DNA from: Thermonema rossianum DSM 10300
GTDB lineage: Bacteria; Bacteroidota; Bacteroidia; Cytophagales; Thermonemataceae
DNA length: 64,000 nucleotides
Assembly: GCF_000426825.1 (NCBI RefSeq)
Contig: NZ_AUGC01000006.1
Span: 124,001 to 188,000 of the forward strand
Direction of reading: 5' to 3'
The stretch's first letter is position 1. Each line of letters begins with the position of its first letter. Both the position numbers and the translations under genes were made by a program. Below the pieces are notes generated by a model, which saw only the letters and a program-made list of their open reading frames with translations, was not told the origin of the DNA and did not search any database. Shown one piece after another: positions 1 through 8,588 of the stretch.

Positions 1-32
1 CCATAATATTCTGTCTTTCCGGTTTGGGAAAA

Positions 33-56
33 AGAGAGAGGGCGCTGCCTCTCTCT
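33..56 (-). terminator. Hairpin downstream of atpA
   Basis: Nine-base arms (33-41 and 48-56) form an AG-rich hairpin with a six-base loop. Read on the minus strand, it is followed by TTTTT and then CCC, as in an intrinsic terminator or attenuator just after the atpA stop codon. A minus-strand ATG followed by G at 4-1 could be the start of the next gene (atpG in many relatives), but only one codon is visible. Confidence 0.6.
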
Positions 57-78
57 GTGTGTATAGGTTAAAATGCCC

Positions 79-1662
79 TTAGGCTGCAAACTGTTTCGCC
101 AATCGACGCGCCAACTCTTCCATTTTCTGCGTGTCGGCGTCTTCGAGTTTACCGGCTTTTAAGTTTGCCAGGATGTCTTTGTGCTCGGCGCGCATCAATT
201 GCAAGAATTCTTTTTCAAATTCGCGCACTTTGGGCACCGGCACTTCATCCAGGCAGCCTTTGTTTGCCACATAGATAATGGCTACTTGCTCTTCTACGGG
301 CACCGGCGAGTACTGAGGCTGTTTCAATATTTCGAGGTTGCGGCGTCCACGCTCAATGATAAGCTTGGTAGCGGCATCCAGGTCAGAGCCGAACTTGGCA
401 AAAGCTTCCAGTTCGCGGAACTGCGCTTGGTCCAGCTTCAAGGTACCGGCTACCTTTTTCATTGATTTAATTTGAGCCGAACCACCTACGCGCGATACCG
501 AGATACCTACGTTAATAGCAGGACGGATACCGGCGTTGAACAAGTTCGATTCAAGGAATATCTGACCGTCGGTAATAGAAATCACGTTGGTCGGGATATA
601 AGCCGACACGTCACCGGCTTGGGTTTCAATGATAGGCAGCGCCGTCAGTGAGCCGCCCCCTTTCACCTTGCCTTTCAAAGATTCGGGCAGGTCGTTCATT
701 TGGGCAGCAATTTCATCCGATTCGATGATTTTAGCCGCACGTTCCAAGAGGCGCGAGTGCAGGTAGAAGATATCACCGGGATAAGCTTCACGTCCGGGAG
801 GACGGCGCAGCAAGAGCGATACTTCACGGTAAGCCACCGCTTGCTTCGACAAGTCATCGTACACTACCAAGGCATGACGGCCGGTGTCGCGGAAGTACTC
901 ACCAATAGCCGCACCGGTGAAGGGCGCAAAGAACTGCATGGGCGCGGGGAAAGAAGCAGGCGCAGCCACCACAATGGTGTAAGGCATGGCGCCGTATTTT
1001 TCAAGCGTAGCCACTACCTGTGCAATGGTACTTGCTTTCTGTCCGCAAGCCACGTAAATACAGTACACAGGCTCGCCACGCTCATAGTATTCTTTTTGGT
1101 TGATGATGGTATCGAGCGCTACGGCAGTTTTACCGGTCTGACGGTCGCCAATAATCAACTCGCGCTGCCCACGACCTATGGGAATCATGGCGTCAATTGC
1201 CTTGATACCGGTTTGCAAAGGCTGCTTTACCGGCTGACGATAGATAACCCCCGGGGCTTTGCGCTCGAGAGGCATTTCTACCAACTCACCTTCGATAGGT
1301 CCTTTGCCGTCGATAGGCTCACCCAAGGTGTTTACCACGCGCCCGAGCATGCCCTCGCCTACTTTCACGCTGGCAATACGCTTGGTGCGTTTTACTGTGT
1401 CGCCTTCTTTTACGGTGCCTTCTCCCAACAATACAGCCCCCACATTGTCCTCTTCCAAGTTCAATGCTAAGGCTTTGATTCCATTCTCAAATTCGAGCAA
1501 TTCACCGGCTTGAACTTTGGTCAGTCCATAAATGCGGGCTACACCATCGCCTACTTGAAGGACGGTACCTACCTCTTCGAGTTCAGCCTCTGTTTTTACA
1601 TTCGAGAGCTGTTCACGCAAAATGGCAGAAATCTCGTCCGGTCTTAATGTTATGCTTGCCAT
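79..1662 (-). CDS. atpA: F1Fo ATP synthase subunit alpha
   Basis: The 527-residue product is the non-catalytic alpha subunit of the F1 head, which alternates with beta and binds nucleotide at the cytoplasmic face of the membrane. Walker A (GDRQTGKT) is at residues 172-179, and the family signature [14 protein letters not shown] with the arginine finger follows in the second half. The N-terminal delta-binding segment and beta-barrel are present and the length is normal for the family. The start is supported by a -7 element about 55 bases upstream. No other ATP synthase gene lies upstream: the next gene is divergent, so atpA begins its own transcript here instead of following atpH. Confidence 0.98.
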   Translation of the reverse strand: MASITLRPDEISAILREQLSNVKTEAELEEVGTVLQVGDGVARIYGLTKVQAGELLEFENGIKALALNLEEDNVGAVLLGEGTVKEGDTVKRTKRIASVKVGEGMLGRVVNTLGEPIDGKGPIEGELVEMPLERKAPGVIYRQPVKQPLQTGIKAIDAMIPIGRGQRELIIGDRQTGKTAVALDTIINQKEYYERGEPVYCIYVACGQKASTIAQVVATLEKYGAMPYTIVVAAPASFPAPMQFFAPFTGAAIGEYFRDTGRHALVVYDDLSKQAVAYREVSLLLRRPPGREAYPGDIFYLHSRLLERAAKIIESDEIAAQMNDLPESLKGKVKGGGSLTALPIIETQAGDVSAYIPTNVISITDGQIFLESNLFNAGIRPAINVGISVSRVGGSAQIKSMKKVAGTLKLDQAQFRELEAFAKFGSDLDAATKLIIERGRRNLEILKQPQYSPVPVEEQVAIIYVANKGCLDEVPVPKVREFEKEFLQLMRAEHKDILANLKAGKLEDADTQKMEELARRLAKQFAA

Positions 1663-1714
1663 AAGTAATTTATTTACTATGAACGATATACTGTTTTGTA
1701 TTCATTACCGGGTG

Positions 1715-1722
1715 CAAAGGTA
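1715..1722 (-). promoter_or_regulatory. Bacteroidota -7 element for atpA
   Basis: TACCTTTG on the minus strand is an exact TAnnTTTG match, about 53 bases before the atpA start. The -33 region is AT-rich without a clear TTTG. Confidence 0.6.
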
Positions 1723-1843
1723 CTAAGTTTTTTAAAAAATGCTTCACTGACACTCAAATAAATTCAGAAGAACATATGGGTGTACAACAAACTTTCGTTT
1801 TTAGAATGCTTTTTTGTATTTTTAAGCACAAAAATAAGCAGTT

Positions 1844-2491
1844 ATGAAAAAAATCATTGGGGCACTGTTTGTGTTGATGGGGTGCGCCCTGCTTCAAGGG
1901 CAAGCGCAAGGCATTTCTTTTCCACTGACAGGTTATGTGATAGACAAAGAAACCGAAAAGCCCCTGGTGGGCACAACCATCTTGATACCGTCTGCCAAAA
2001 CGGGCACGGTTAGCGATACGGAGGGGCGCTTTCAAATCAACGTGATGCCGGGCGACACGCTCTATCTCTCTCATATTGGCTATGAACGCTCTTTTTACGT
2101 AGTGCCACAAGACAAAAAAGAGCCCTATACCGTGCGCTTGGCGCTGGATGTGGAAGTATATCAGTTGGAAGCGGTTGAAATCTTTCCTTATGGCACCGAG
2201 CTTCAATTCAAAGAAGCTTTTTTAAAGTTGGAGATGGAAGACGAGCGCACCAAATTGCTAAAAGAAAACCTGCGCGCCAGCTTTGTGGCACGTGCTGCCT
2301 TTCAGATGGAAATGGACGGCTCCATCAACTACCGCAATTACATGAACCAGCAGGTCTATCAGCTGCATAATCAAACGTTTCTACCAAGCCTTTCGCTTTT
2401 GAACCCCTTTGCCTGGTCGCGCTTCATTAAAGATATCAAGCAAGGAAAGTACAAAAAAGAAAATATGAAAGCCTACGAGGAGGCGCCCTAA
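1844..2491 (+). CDS. Secreted carboxypeptidase-regulatory-like domain protein
   Basis: The 215-residue protein has a signal peptide (about 1-23, ending in GQAQG) followed by a CarboxypepD_reg-like beta-sandwich (about 26-110), with the typical pattern of a domain start, VGTTILIPSAKTGTVSDTEG, and a later IGY motif. This domain is common at the N-terminus of Bacteroidota outer-membrane receptors, but here no barrel follows. The C-terminal half is charged and helical, of unknown role, and probably periplasmic. A near-consensus -7 element (TATTTTTA, 1817-1824) lies upstream. Function is not known; an envelope role is inferred from the signal peptide and domain. Confidence 0.85.
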   Translation: MKKIIGALFVLMGCALLQGQAQGISFPLTGYVIDKETEKPLVGTTILIPSAKTGTVSDTEGRFQINVMPGDTLYLSHIGYERSFYVVPQDKKEPYTVRLALDVEVYQLEAVEIFPYGTELQFKEAFLKLEMEDERTKLLKENLRASFVARAAFQMEMDGSINYRNYMNQQVYQLHNQTFLPSLSLLNPFAWSRFIKDIKQGKYKKENMKAYEEAP

Positions 2492-2495
2492 GGCT

Positions 2496-2503
2496 TATTT
2501 TTG
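2496..2503 (+). promoter_or_regulatory. -7 element for the marR-like gene
   Basis: TATTTTTG is an exact TAnnTTTG match. It places transcription start a few bases downstream, before the ATG at 2528 but after the TTG at 2501, and so decides the translation start. Confidence 0.6.
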
Positions 2504-2527
2504 CATTTCAAACGACCTGCCCCTACT

Positions 2528-2995
2528 ATGAGCATAGAAAAAGCCATATCGCAAACCAAGAACTTCAAGAGCCCCTACCAGCGAATGGTGGTGAACCTGC
2601 TATATACGAGTTCTTGGATGAACCTTAAACAAATCCAGTTATTGCGCCCTTATAATTTGAGCGTGTCGCAGTACAATGTGTTGCGCATCTTGCGGGGCGC
2701 CTACCCTACGCCCGTGAGTACTTCCTACATAGCCGAGCGCATGATTGACCGCACTTCCAACGCTTCCCGTATCGTGGACCGTCTGCTACGCAAGGAGTTG
2801 GTAATAAAAGAACCTTCTGCTGTGGACAGGCGTATTGTCAATATCTTGATTACTGAAAAAGGGCTGGATTTGTTGGCAAAAATAGACGTAGAGCAGGACC
2901 ATTTTGAAGCCCGGTTGCACAGCCTGACCGAAGAAAAAGCCAACTTATTGAGCGACCTACTTGACGAGTTGCGTGCTTGTTTTCAAGAAGAATAA
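2528..2995 (+). CDS. MarR-family transcriptional regulator
   Basis: The 155-residue protein is a winged-helix regulator of the MarR type: a dimerisation helix, a helix-turn-helix around STSYIAERMIDRTSNASRIV, and a wing containing the conserved DRR (residues DRRIVNI), then C-terminal helices. An in-frame TTG at 2501 overlaps the -7 promoter element, so the ATG at 2528 is preferred. The gene lies 32 bases before a penicillin-acylase-family gene and is probably co-transcribed with it. MarR proteins usually repress their own operon in response to small aromatic ligands; the ligand cannot be told from sequence. Confidence 0.9.
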   Translation: MSIEKAISQTKNFKSPYQRMVVNLLYTSSWMNLKQIQLLRPYNLSVSQYNVLRILRGAYPTPVSTSYIAERMIDRTSNASRIVDRLLRKELVIKEPSAVDRRIVNILITEKGLDLLAKIDVEQDHFEARLHSLTEEKANLLSDLLDELRACFQEE

Positions 2996-3027
2996 CCATA
3001 TATCTTCCTTATTAAAAGCCCCTGCCT

Positions 3028-5535
3028 ATGTTTCGATGGATTTTTACGCTTATTCTTAACTTCTTGACCTTTGCCCTTGTTTACTCTTTGCACCATCGTT
3101 TAAGCGAGGTGCCTGTGTTGAAAGAGTATGTTCCCCAAGAGCTGCAAGCCTTGCCCCCGGTAGGGAAGTTTTTTGACCCTTTCAAAGGGTTTTGGGCAAA
3201 TGCCGAGCCGCCTGTGGCTTCAAAAGAGGTTCAGCAGCTGGCGCTCCCCGGTCTGTTGGACGAGGTGCATATTCTGTTCGACGACCGTCTGGTGCCCCAT
3301 ATCTTTGCAAAAAATGATCATGACCTTTACTACGCTCAAGGCTATGTAACCGCCATGCACCGGCTTTGGCAAATGGACTTCCAAACACGGGCTGCGGCCG
3401 GGCGTTTGTCCGAGATAGTGGGCGAGCGTGCCTTGGACTTCGATCGCTTCCAACGCCGCATAGGGATGGTATATGCCGCCGAACAAGCTCTTGAAGCCCA
3501 CATGGCCGACTCCGTAAGCCGCATGGTAATGGAAGCCTACGCAGAAGGGGTCAATGCCTACATAGCGCAACTGGATGAAGGCGACCTGCCGTTGGAGTAT
3601 AAAATACTTGACTATCAGCCGGAAGTATGGACACCTCTGAAAACAGCTCTGCTGCTTAAGTACATGGCTTTTGATTTGAGTGCCAATGGCAGCAGCGACT
3701 ACTCGCTCTCCTATGCGCTGGCAACATATGGCAAAGGGGTTATTGATAGTGTGTTCAGTGACCAACCTTATCGTCAAGTGCCGGTCATTCCGGAAGATAC
3801 GCCTTTGGACTTCAAGCCACTGCCTGTTCCCAAACAACCGGCCGGCTTGGACTCCGTGCTATACACCACTGCCCGGCAATTGGTAGCCACGGGCAGCTCA
3901 AAAGAAGAAACTTACCCTAAGGGCAGCAACAACTGGGCAATAAGTGGCAGTAAGAGTGTTACGGGGCGTCCGCTCTTAGCCAATGACCCTCACTTGCAAC
4001 TGCGCTTGCCTTCCATATGGTACGAGGTGCAGCTGCATGCGCCCGGCTGTAATGTGTATGGGGTTTCTTTGCCCGGTGCACCCGGCGTAGTCATTGGCTT
4101 TAATGAAAAAATAGCCTGGGGGGTTACCAACAGCTATGCCGATGTGTTGGACCTATACCGCATTGAGTTTAAAGATAAGACTTACCGGGAGTACCGTTTC
4201 AATGGGCAGTGGCGAAAGGTAGAGATGCGCAAAGAGGTCATTCACTTGCGCAATGGTGAAAGTGTGGTAGAAGAAGTACCCTACACGGTTTGGGGACCGG
4301 TGGCAGTCACCAAGCAAGCGCTCCCTAACCTCGGTTTGCAGCTGCCTGCCGAGCACGCCATCCGCTGGGTGGCGCATGAGCCTTCCGTCGAGCTGAAAAC
4401 TTTTTACCTGCTCAACCGGGCTGCCAACTATGATGATTTTGTGAAGGCACTGGAACATTTTGCCTGCCCCTCCCAGAATTTTGTATATGCCGACAACGAC
4501 AACAACATTGCTTTATGGGTCAACGGACGGCATCCGCTACGTTGGAAAGAGCAAGGCAAGTTTATACTGCCCGGCACAGACAGCGCCTACGCATGGCAAG
4601 GTTATTTGCCTCATGCTCATAACCCGCATGTGCTCAACCCTAAGCGAGGTTTTGTAAGCTCTGCCAATCAACACAGCGTTTCCGAAAAGCAGTACCCTTA
4701 CTATCTGGGCTGGGACTATGTGTCGGCCGATCGGGGCTTACGCATCAACGAAGTACTCTCGGGCTTACGCCGGGCTTCATTCGAAGACATGCGCAGCCTG
4801 CAAAACGACAACTTGAACGTACTGGCACGCGAAGTATTGCCCTTCTTGCTGGCACGCATTCGCGGCAGCCAATTAGAAGGTGATTACCAAAAAGCCTTTG
4901 AGTTGCTTGAAAACTGGAACTTCGAAAATAATGCGCAATCAATAGCTGCCACCATCTTCGAAGAGTGGTGGAAGAATTTTCATCGTGGCATATGGTATGA
5001 TGATTTCCCTGCCCCTATGCGTTATCCCGAGCTGGAAACGACACTGCGCATGGCCGTCATAGACACCACCGCCCGTTGGTTCGACGACCGCAAAACCATA
5101 GAAGTCGAGGACTACCGGGCCATTGCCATCCGTTCGTTTCAGCAAACTATTGATCAGCTAAAAAAGAAATATGGCAGTATAGGCGAAAACTGGCAATGGT
5201 GGAAACATAAAAACACGCATATAGACCACTTGGCCAAAATACCCGGCTTTGGTACAGGCGTCCTCGAAACAGGCGGCGGCAGCCGCATGGTGAATGCTAC
5301 CGGCAGCACCCATGGTCCTTCGTGGCGCATGGTGGTGCAACTGGGCGAGCCGGTACAAGCATGGGGCGTCTATCCCGGGGGGCAATCGGGGAACCCCGGC
5401 AGTCCCTTCTATGACAACATGGTAGAAATATGGCGTGCCGGCAACCTGCCTACCCTGCTGTTTCTCACCCGCCCCGAGGAGATAGCAGAAAACAGGCTAC
5501 TCTATCAAGTTAAATTATCAAAGTCCCAAGAATAA
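3028..5535 (+). CDS. Penicillin acylase family (Ntn) amidohydrolase
   Basis: The 835-residue protein belongs to the N-terminal-nucleophile amidohydrolases that mature by self-cleavage. The hallmark motif GSNNWAISG places the nucleophile at Ser300, which becomes the first residue of the beta chain; downstream ANDPHLQLRLPSIWYE and the late GGQSGNPGSPFYDN block are also typical. The N-terminus has one hydrophobic segment (about 4-22), so the enzyme is exported or membrane-anchored. Family members cleave beta-lactam side chains, N-acyl-homoserine lactones or other acyl amides; the substrate here is unknown. The gene is downstream of the MarR gene and probably shares its promoter. Confidence 0.93.
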   Translation: MFRWIFTLILNFLTFALVYSLHHRLSEVPVLKEYVPQELQALPPVGKFFDPFKGFWANAEPPVASKEVQQLALPGLLDEVHILFDDRLVPHIFAKNDHDLYYAQGYVTAMHRLWQMDFQTRAAAGRLSEIVGERALDFDRFQRRIGMVYAAEQALEAHMADSVSRMVMEAYAEGVNAYIAQLDEGDLPLEYKILDYQPEVWTPLKTALLLKYMAFDLSANGSSDYSLSYALATYGKGVIDSVFSDQPYRQVPVIPEDTPLDFKPLPVPKQPAGLDSVLYTTARQLVATGSSKEETYPKGSNNWAISGSKSVTGRPLLANDPHLQLRLPSIWYEVQLHAPGCNVYGVSLPGAPGVVIGFNEKIAWGVTNSYADVLDLYRIEFKDKTYREYRFNGQWRKVEMRKEVIHLRNGESVVEEVPYTVWGPVAVTKQALPNLGLQLPAEHAIRWVAHEPSVELKTFYLLNRAANYDDFVKALEHFACPSQNFVYADNDNNIALWVNGRHPLRWKEQGKFILPGTDSAYAWQGYLPHAHNPHVLNPKRGFVSSANQHSVSEKQYPYYLGWDYVSADRGLRINEVLSGLRRASFEDMRSLQNDNLNVLAREVLPFLLARIRGSQLEGDYQKAFELLENWNFENNAQSIAATIFEEWWKNFHRGIWYDDFPAPMRYPELETTLRMAVIDTTARWFDDRKTIEVEDYRAIAIRSFQQTIDQLKKKYGSIGENWQWWKHKNTHIDHLAKIPGFGTGVLETGGGSRMVNATGSTHGPSWRMVVQLGEPVQAWGVYPGGQSGNPGSPFYDNMVEIWRAGNLPTLLFLTRPEEIAENRLLYQVKLSKSQE

Positions 5536-5573
5536 CTTTTTTTCTTACACTATTTTGCTGTCGTTTTCATCGC

Positions 5574-5612
5574 TTATCCCTCACAAATTATTATATTCAT
5601 TGTGAGGGATAA
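5574..5612 (+). promoter_or_regulatory. 13-bp inverted repeat upstream of the lipoprotein gene
   Basis: TTATCCCTCACAA (5574-5586) and its exact complement (5600-5612) flank a 13-base AT-rich spacer holding TATATTCA, a near-match to TAnnTTTG. The repeat could be an operator over the promoter or a terminator of the acylase operon; the T-run after it is poor. Confidence 0.45.
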
Positions 5613-5625
5613 CTTTATTGAAACG

Positions 5626-5985
5626 ATGAAATATCTGCGCTTATCAACTATTTTGCTCCTTTTGGGCAGTGGCTGCGTGCCCATGTCCAAATACCAAGCC
5701 CTGCAACAAGAATTAGAGACTCAACGCTACCTCACACTCGAGGGCAAGGCCTCCGTCTATGCTTATCGCCAACGCTTGGAAATGGCTCAAAATGAGCACC
5801 AAGCATTGGTTCAGGAAGTAAAAGTATATGAAACCAAATATAAAAGCAGCCGCAGCAAAGACTGGCAAATACAGCAATTACAAGCCCGCATACAAGAGCT
5901 GGAAAGAGAGTTGAAACAATTAAAAGGCAACAAAAAAGCAGTTTACAACAAAGAAGTAGAGAAAAAACAAAAAAGTTCTTACTAA
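5626..5985 (+). CDS. Small coiled-coil lipoprotein
   Basis: The 119-residue product starts at the ATG at 5626, because the upstream in-frame extension to 5602 falls inside a perfect inverted repeat. It has a lipoprotein signal (lipobox LGSGC, lipidated Cys at about residue 17) and the rest is a heptad-rich coiled coil with a basic, lysine-rich end. It sits 17 bases before the propeller-sensor gene and is probably co-transcribed. No family is recognised; a structural or adaptor role in the envelope is possible but unproven. Confidence 0.75.
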   Translation: MKYLRLSTILLLLGSGCVPMSKYQALQQELETQRYLTLEGKASVYAYRQRLEMAQNEHQALVQEVKVYETKYKSSRSKDWQIQQLQARIQELERELKQLKGNKKAVYNKEVEKKQKSSY

Positions 5986-6002
5986 GAAAACCTTTGAATA
6001 AG

Positions 6003-8588
6003 ATGCGTCGTTTTGGGCTTATTTTTTTATGCTTTTTTAGTGTTGTTTTCTCAATAAGCGCACAGATATACCCGTTTCGCAACTATAGCCTGGTAGAAGG
6101 CCTTCCGGAGTCGCATGTGCGTGCCATAGTCGAAGACTACAATGGTTTTTTGTGGTTGGCTACCGAAGGCGGCATCTGCCGCTTCGATGGAGCTACTTTT
6201 CAGGAATACACCACAGAGCACGGCTTGCCCAGCAACAATGTCAACCATATCATTCAAGACAGTAAACTAAACCTGTGGGTAGCCACACGTGCCGGCGTTA
6301 GCCGCTTCGATGGGCGCACGTTTCAGAGCTTTACCACAAAAAACGGACTCATCAGCGACGACGTTTACTACATATTTGAAGACAGCAACGGCTTTCTGTG
6401 GTTTGCCACCACCGGCGGCGTCAGCCGCTTCGATGGAAAAAAATTCACCAATTATACAGTAGAAAACGGCCTCCCCAGCAACCGTGCCTGGTACATTTAC
6501 CAAGACAGCGAGCACTATATTTGGATTGCCACCTCAAACGGCGTAGCCCGTTACGACACGCGCGGTTTCAAGGTATTTACAGAAGAAGACGGGCTCCCCA
6601 GCCGTATTGTCAATTGCATCATAGAAGACCATGAGGGCTACTTATGGTTCGGCACCTCTAATGGTTTGGCCAAGATGGATGCCCGGGGAAATATTCACTC
6701 CATAGAGCTTGACTTGATAGACAAAAACATATTTGCCACCACGGTTACTCAAGACGGCAAGCTGTGGTTTGGCAGCTTAGGCGGCGCTTTTGCCATTGCT
6801 GCCGATACCGTCAGCGAGACACTCACCACACTCAACGGGCTTATCAGCAACGAAATCAATACCATTTATCAAGACCGCAATTTAAACCTTTGGTTTGGCA
6901 CCGATGCGGGCTTATCGAAGCTGGCCAATCGCCGCTTCAACATATTGGCGCAACCTTTTGTAACCGGGCGTGCCGTAACCTCTATCCTGCAAGATATGCA
7001 GGGGTATTTGTGGTTTGGCACTTTGGGCAACGGACTGGTACGATACGACGGCAAACAAAGTTTCAAAGTATTTACCCGTGACGACGGCTTGCCCAATAAC
7101 TTCATCCGCACGCTCTTTCAGGCTCGCGACAGCTCCCTGTGGATAGGTACTGCCGGCGGGGGTTTCTGCCGTTACCGAAACGGCAGTTTTGAAACCTTCA
7201 ACAACCCCGACACACGTGCCGACGACTATGTGTACTGTATCACCGAAGACGACTTGGGGCACATATGGGTAGGCACAGACAATGGTCTGCTGCGCTTCGA
7301 TGGCGAAAGAGTGCTTCATTATACCGAAAAACAGGGCTTACCAAGCAATTATGTTCGTGCGGCCTTGCACGACAGCCGGGGGCGCCTTTGGTTTGGCAGC
7401 TACAAAGGATTGAGCCGCTTCGATGGCAAAAAGTTTATCAACTTCACCATCCAAAACGGCTTGGCCAATAACTTGGTGCTTTCTATTTATGAAGACAGCA
7501 ACGGTACCATATGGGTAGCTACCGAAAATGGTCTGTGTCGTATGCACGACAATGCCAATCCCATGCAAACCAACTGCTTCACTTGCTACGGCAAAAAAGA
7601 CAAGCTAAGTGCACAGAATGTATGGTCTATCATTGAGGATGACCAAGGCAACTTATGGCTGGGACATCGCAATGGGGTGGAGAAGTTCGACAAAAAGCAA
7701 AATTTCAAATATTACGGCTACATAGACGGCTTCAAGCTCATACAAACCTATCCTAACGCCGTTGCCAAAGACAGAGAAGGGAACCTATGGTTTGGTGCGT
7801 TCAATGGTGTTGTAAAATACAACCCGAAAGAAGACCGCCCCAATCCCATGCCCCCCATCACACACATCACTTCCATACGTTTATTTGGCAAAGAGATAGA
7901 TTGGCGGCAATATGCCGACAGCGTAGATAACTACTTCAACTTGCCGCGCCCAAAAGAAGGGGAAGAGTTTGCCGTGGTGCTTCCTTACAATCAAAACTAC
8001 CTTACTTTTGAGTTCATAGGCATTCATTTCACCATTCCGGAGCGGGTGCGTTATCAATACTACCTCAAAGGCTTCGACAAAGAATGGAGCGAATGGACCA
8101 ACCAACGGAAAGCAACTTATACCAACCTGCCACCGGGCGAATATGAGTTTCAAGTAAAAGCAGCCAACAGCGACGGCGTGGAAAATAAAATATACACCAC
8201 CTTTGCTTTCAAAATTGAGCCGCCTTATTGGGAACAATGGTGGTTCTATGCGGCAGAAGTTGCCTTTTTCTTGAGCTTATTGATTGCCTCTTTCTACTTT
8301 GGCACACGAAAAAGAGGACACAAAGTCAGCATCATTTTGGCTATTACTACCTTGCTGATTGTGTTTGAGTTTGTCAACGAGAACATTATTGAAGGCTACA
8401 TAGAGCAAAAGGTGGGCAATGTCACCATCTTTAAAGTGATTGCCAACGTAGCACTGGCAGCCGTCGTCAGTCCCATTGAGAAGCTGATTTATCGTATTTT
8501 ATCTGCCCAAAACCGCCCCAAAGAAGAAGACCCCGTGCAAAAAGCCGACAAAGGTCTGTGGCAGCAAGGCGAGAAGAACCGCATTTAG
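6003..8588 (+). CDS. Reg_prop/Y_Y_Y propeller protein without kinase domain
   Basis: The 861-residue protein has a signal peptide (about 1-21), then some thirteen two-component-regulator propeller repeats with the recurring motifs GLPSN, LWFGT and GLSRFDG (about 25-630), then a Y_Y_Y (triple tyrosine) beta domain (about 675-740). In hybrid sensors of this class, a membrane span and histidine kinase follow. Here the C-terminus instead has about three predicted membrane helices (747-766, 775-793, 807-824) and a 35-residue charged tail, with no kinase or DNA-binding domain. ATG 6003 is preferred over TTG 5994. The stop overlaps the convergent GSCFA gene by four bases. It could be a sensor working through a separate partner; this is inference. 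Confidence 0.85.
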   Translation: MRRFGLIFLCFFSVVFSISAQIYPFRNYSLVEGLPESHVRAIVEDYNGFLWLATEGGICRFDGATFQEYTTEHGLPSNNVNHIIQDSKLNLWVATRAGVSRFDGRTFQSFTTKNGLISDDVYYIFEDSNGFLWFATTGGVSRFDGKKFTNYTVENGLPSNRAWYIYQDSEHYIWIATSNGVARYDTRGFKVFTEEDGLPSRIVNCIIEDHEGYLWFGTSNGLAKMDARGNIHSIELDLIDKNIFATTVTQDGKLWFGSLGGAFAIAADTVSETLTTLNGLISNEINTIYQDRNLNLWFGTDAGLSKLANRRFNILAQPFVTGRAVTSILQDMQGYLWFGTLGNGLVRYDGKQSFKVFTRDDGLPNNFIRTLFQARDSSLWIGTAGGGFCRYRNGSFETFNNPDTRADDYVYCITEDDLGHIWVGTDNGLLRFDGERVLHYTEKQGLPSNYVRAALHDSRGRLWFGSYKGLSRFDGKKFINFTIQNGLANNLVLSIYEDSNGTIWVATENGLCRMHDNANPMQTNCFTCYGKKDKLSAQNVWSIIEDDQGNLWLGHRNGVEKFDKKQNFKYYGYIDGFKLIQTYPNAVAKDREGNLWFGAFNGVVKYNPKEDRPNPMPPITHITSIRLFGKEIDWRQYADSVDNYFNLPRPKEGEEFAVVLPYNQNYLTFEFIGIHFTIPERVRYQYYLKGFDKEWSEWTNQRKATYTNLPPGEYEFQVKAANSDGVENKIYTTFAFKIEPPYWEQWWFYAAEVAFFLSLLIASFYFGTRKRGHKVSIILAITTLLIVFEFVNENIIEGYIEQKVGNVTIFKVIANVALAAVVSPIEKLIYRILSAQNRPKEEDPVQKADKGLWQQGEKNRI

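Noticed and set aside
700-1470. 256-residue open frame opposite atpA
   Set aside because: It is antisense to a highly conserved gene; the frame is a by-product of its codon use.
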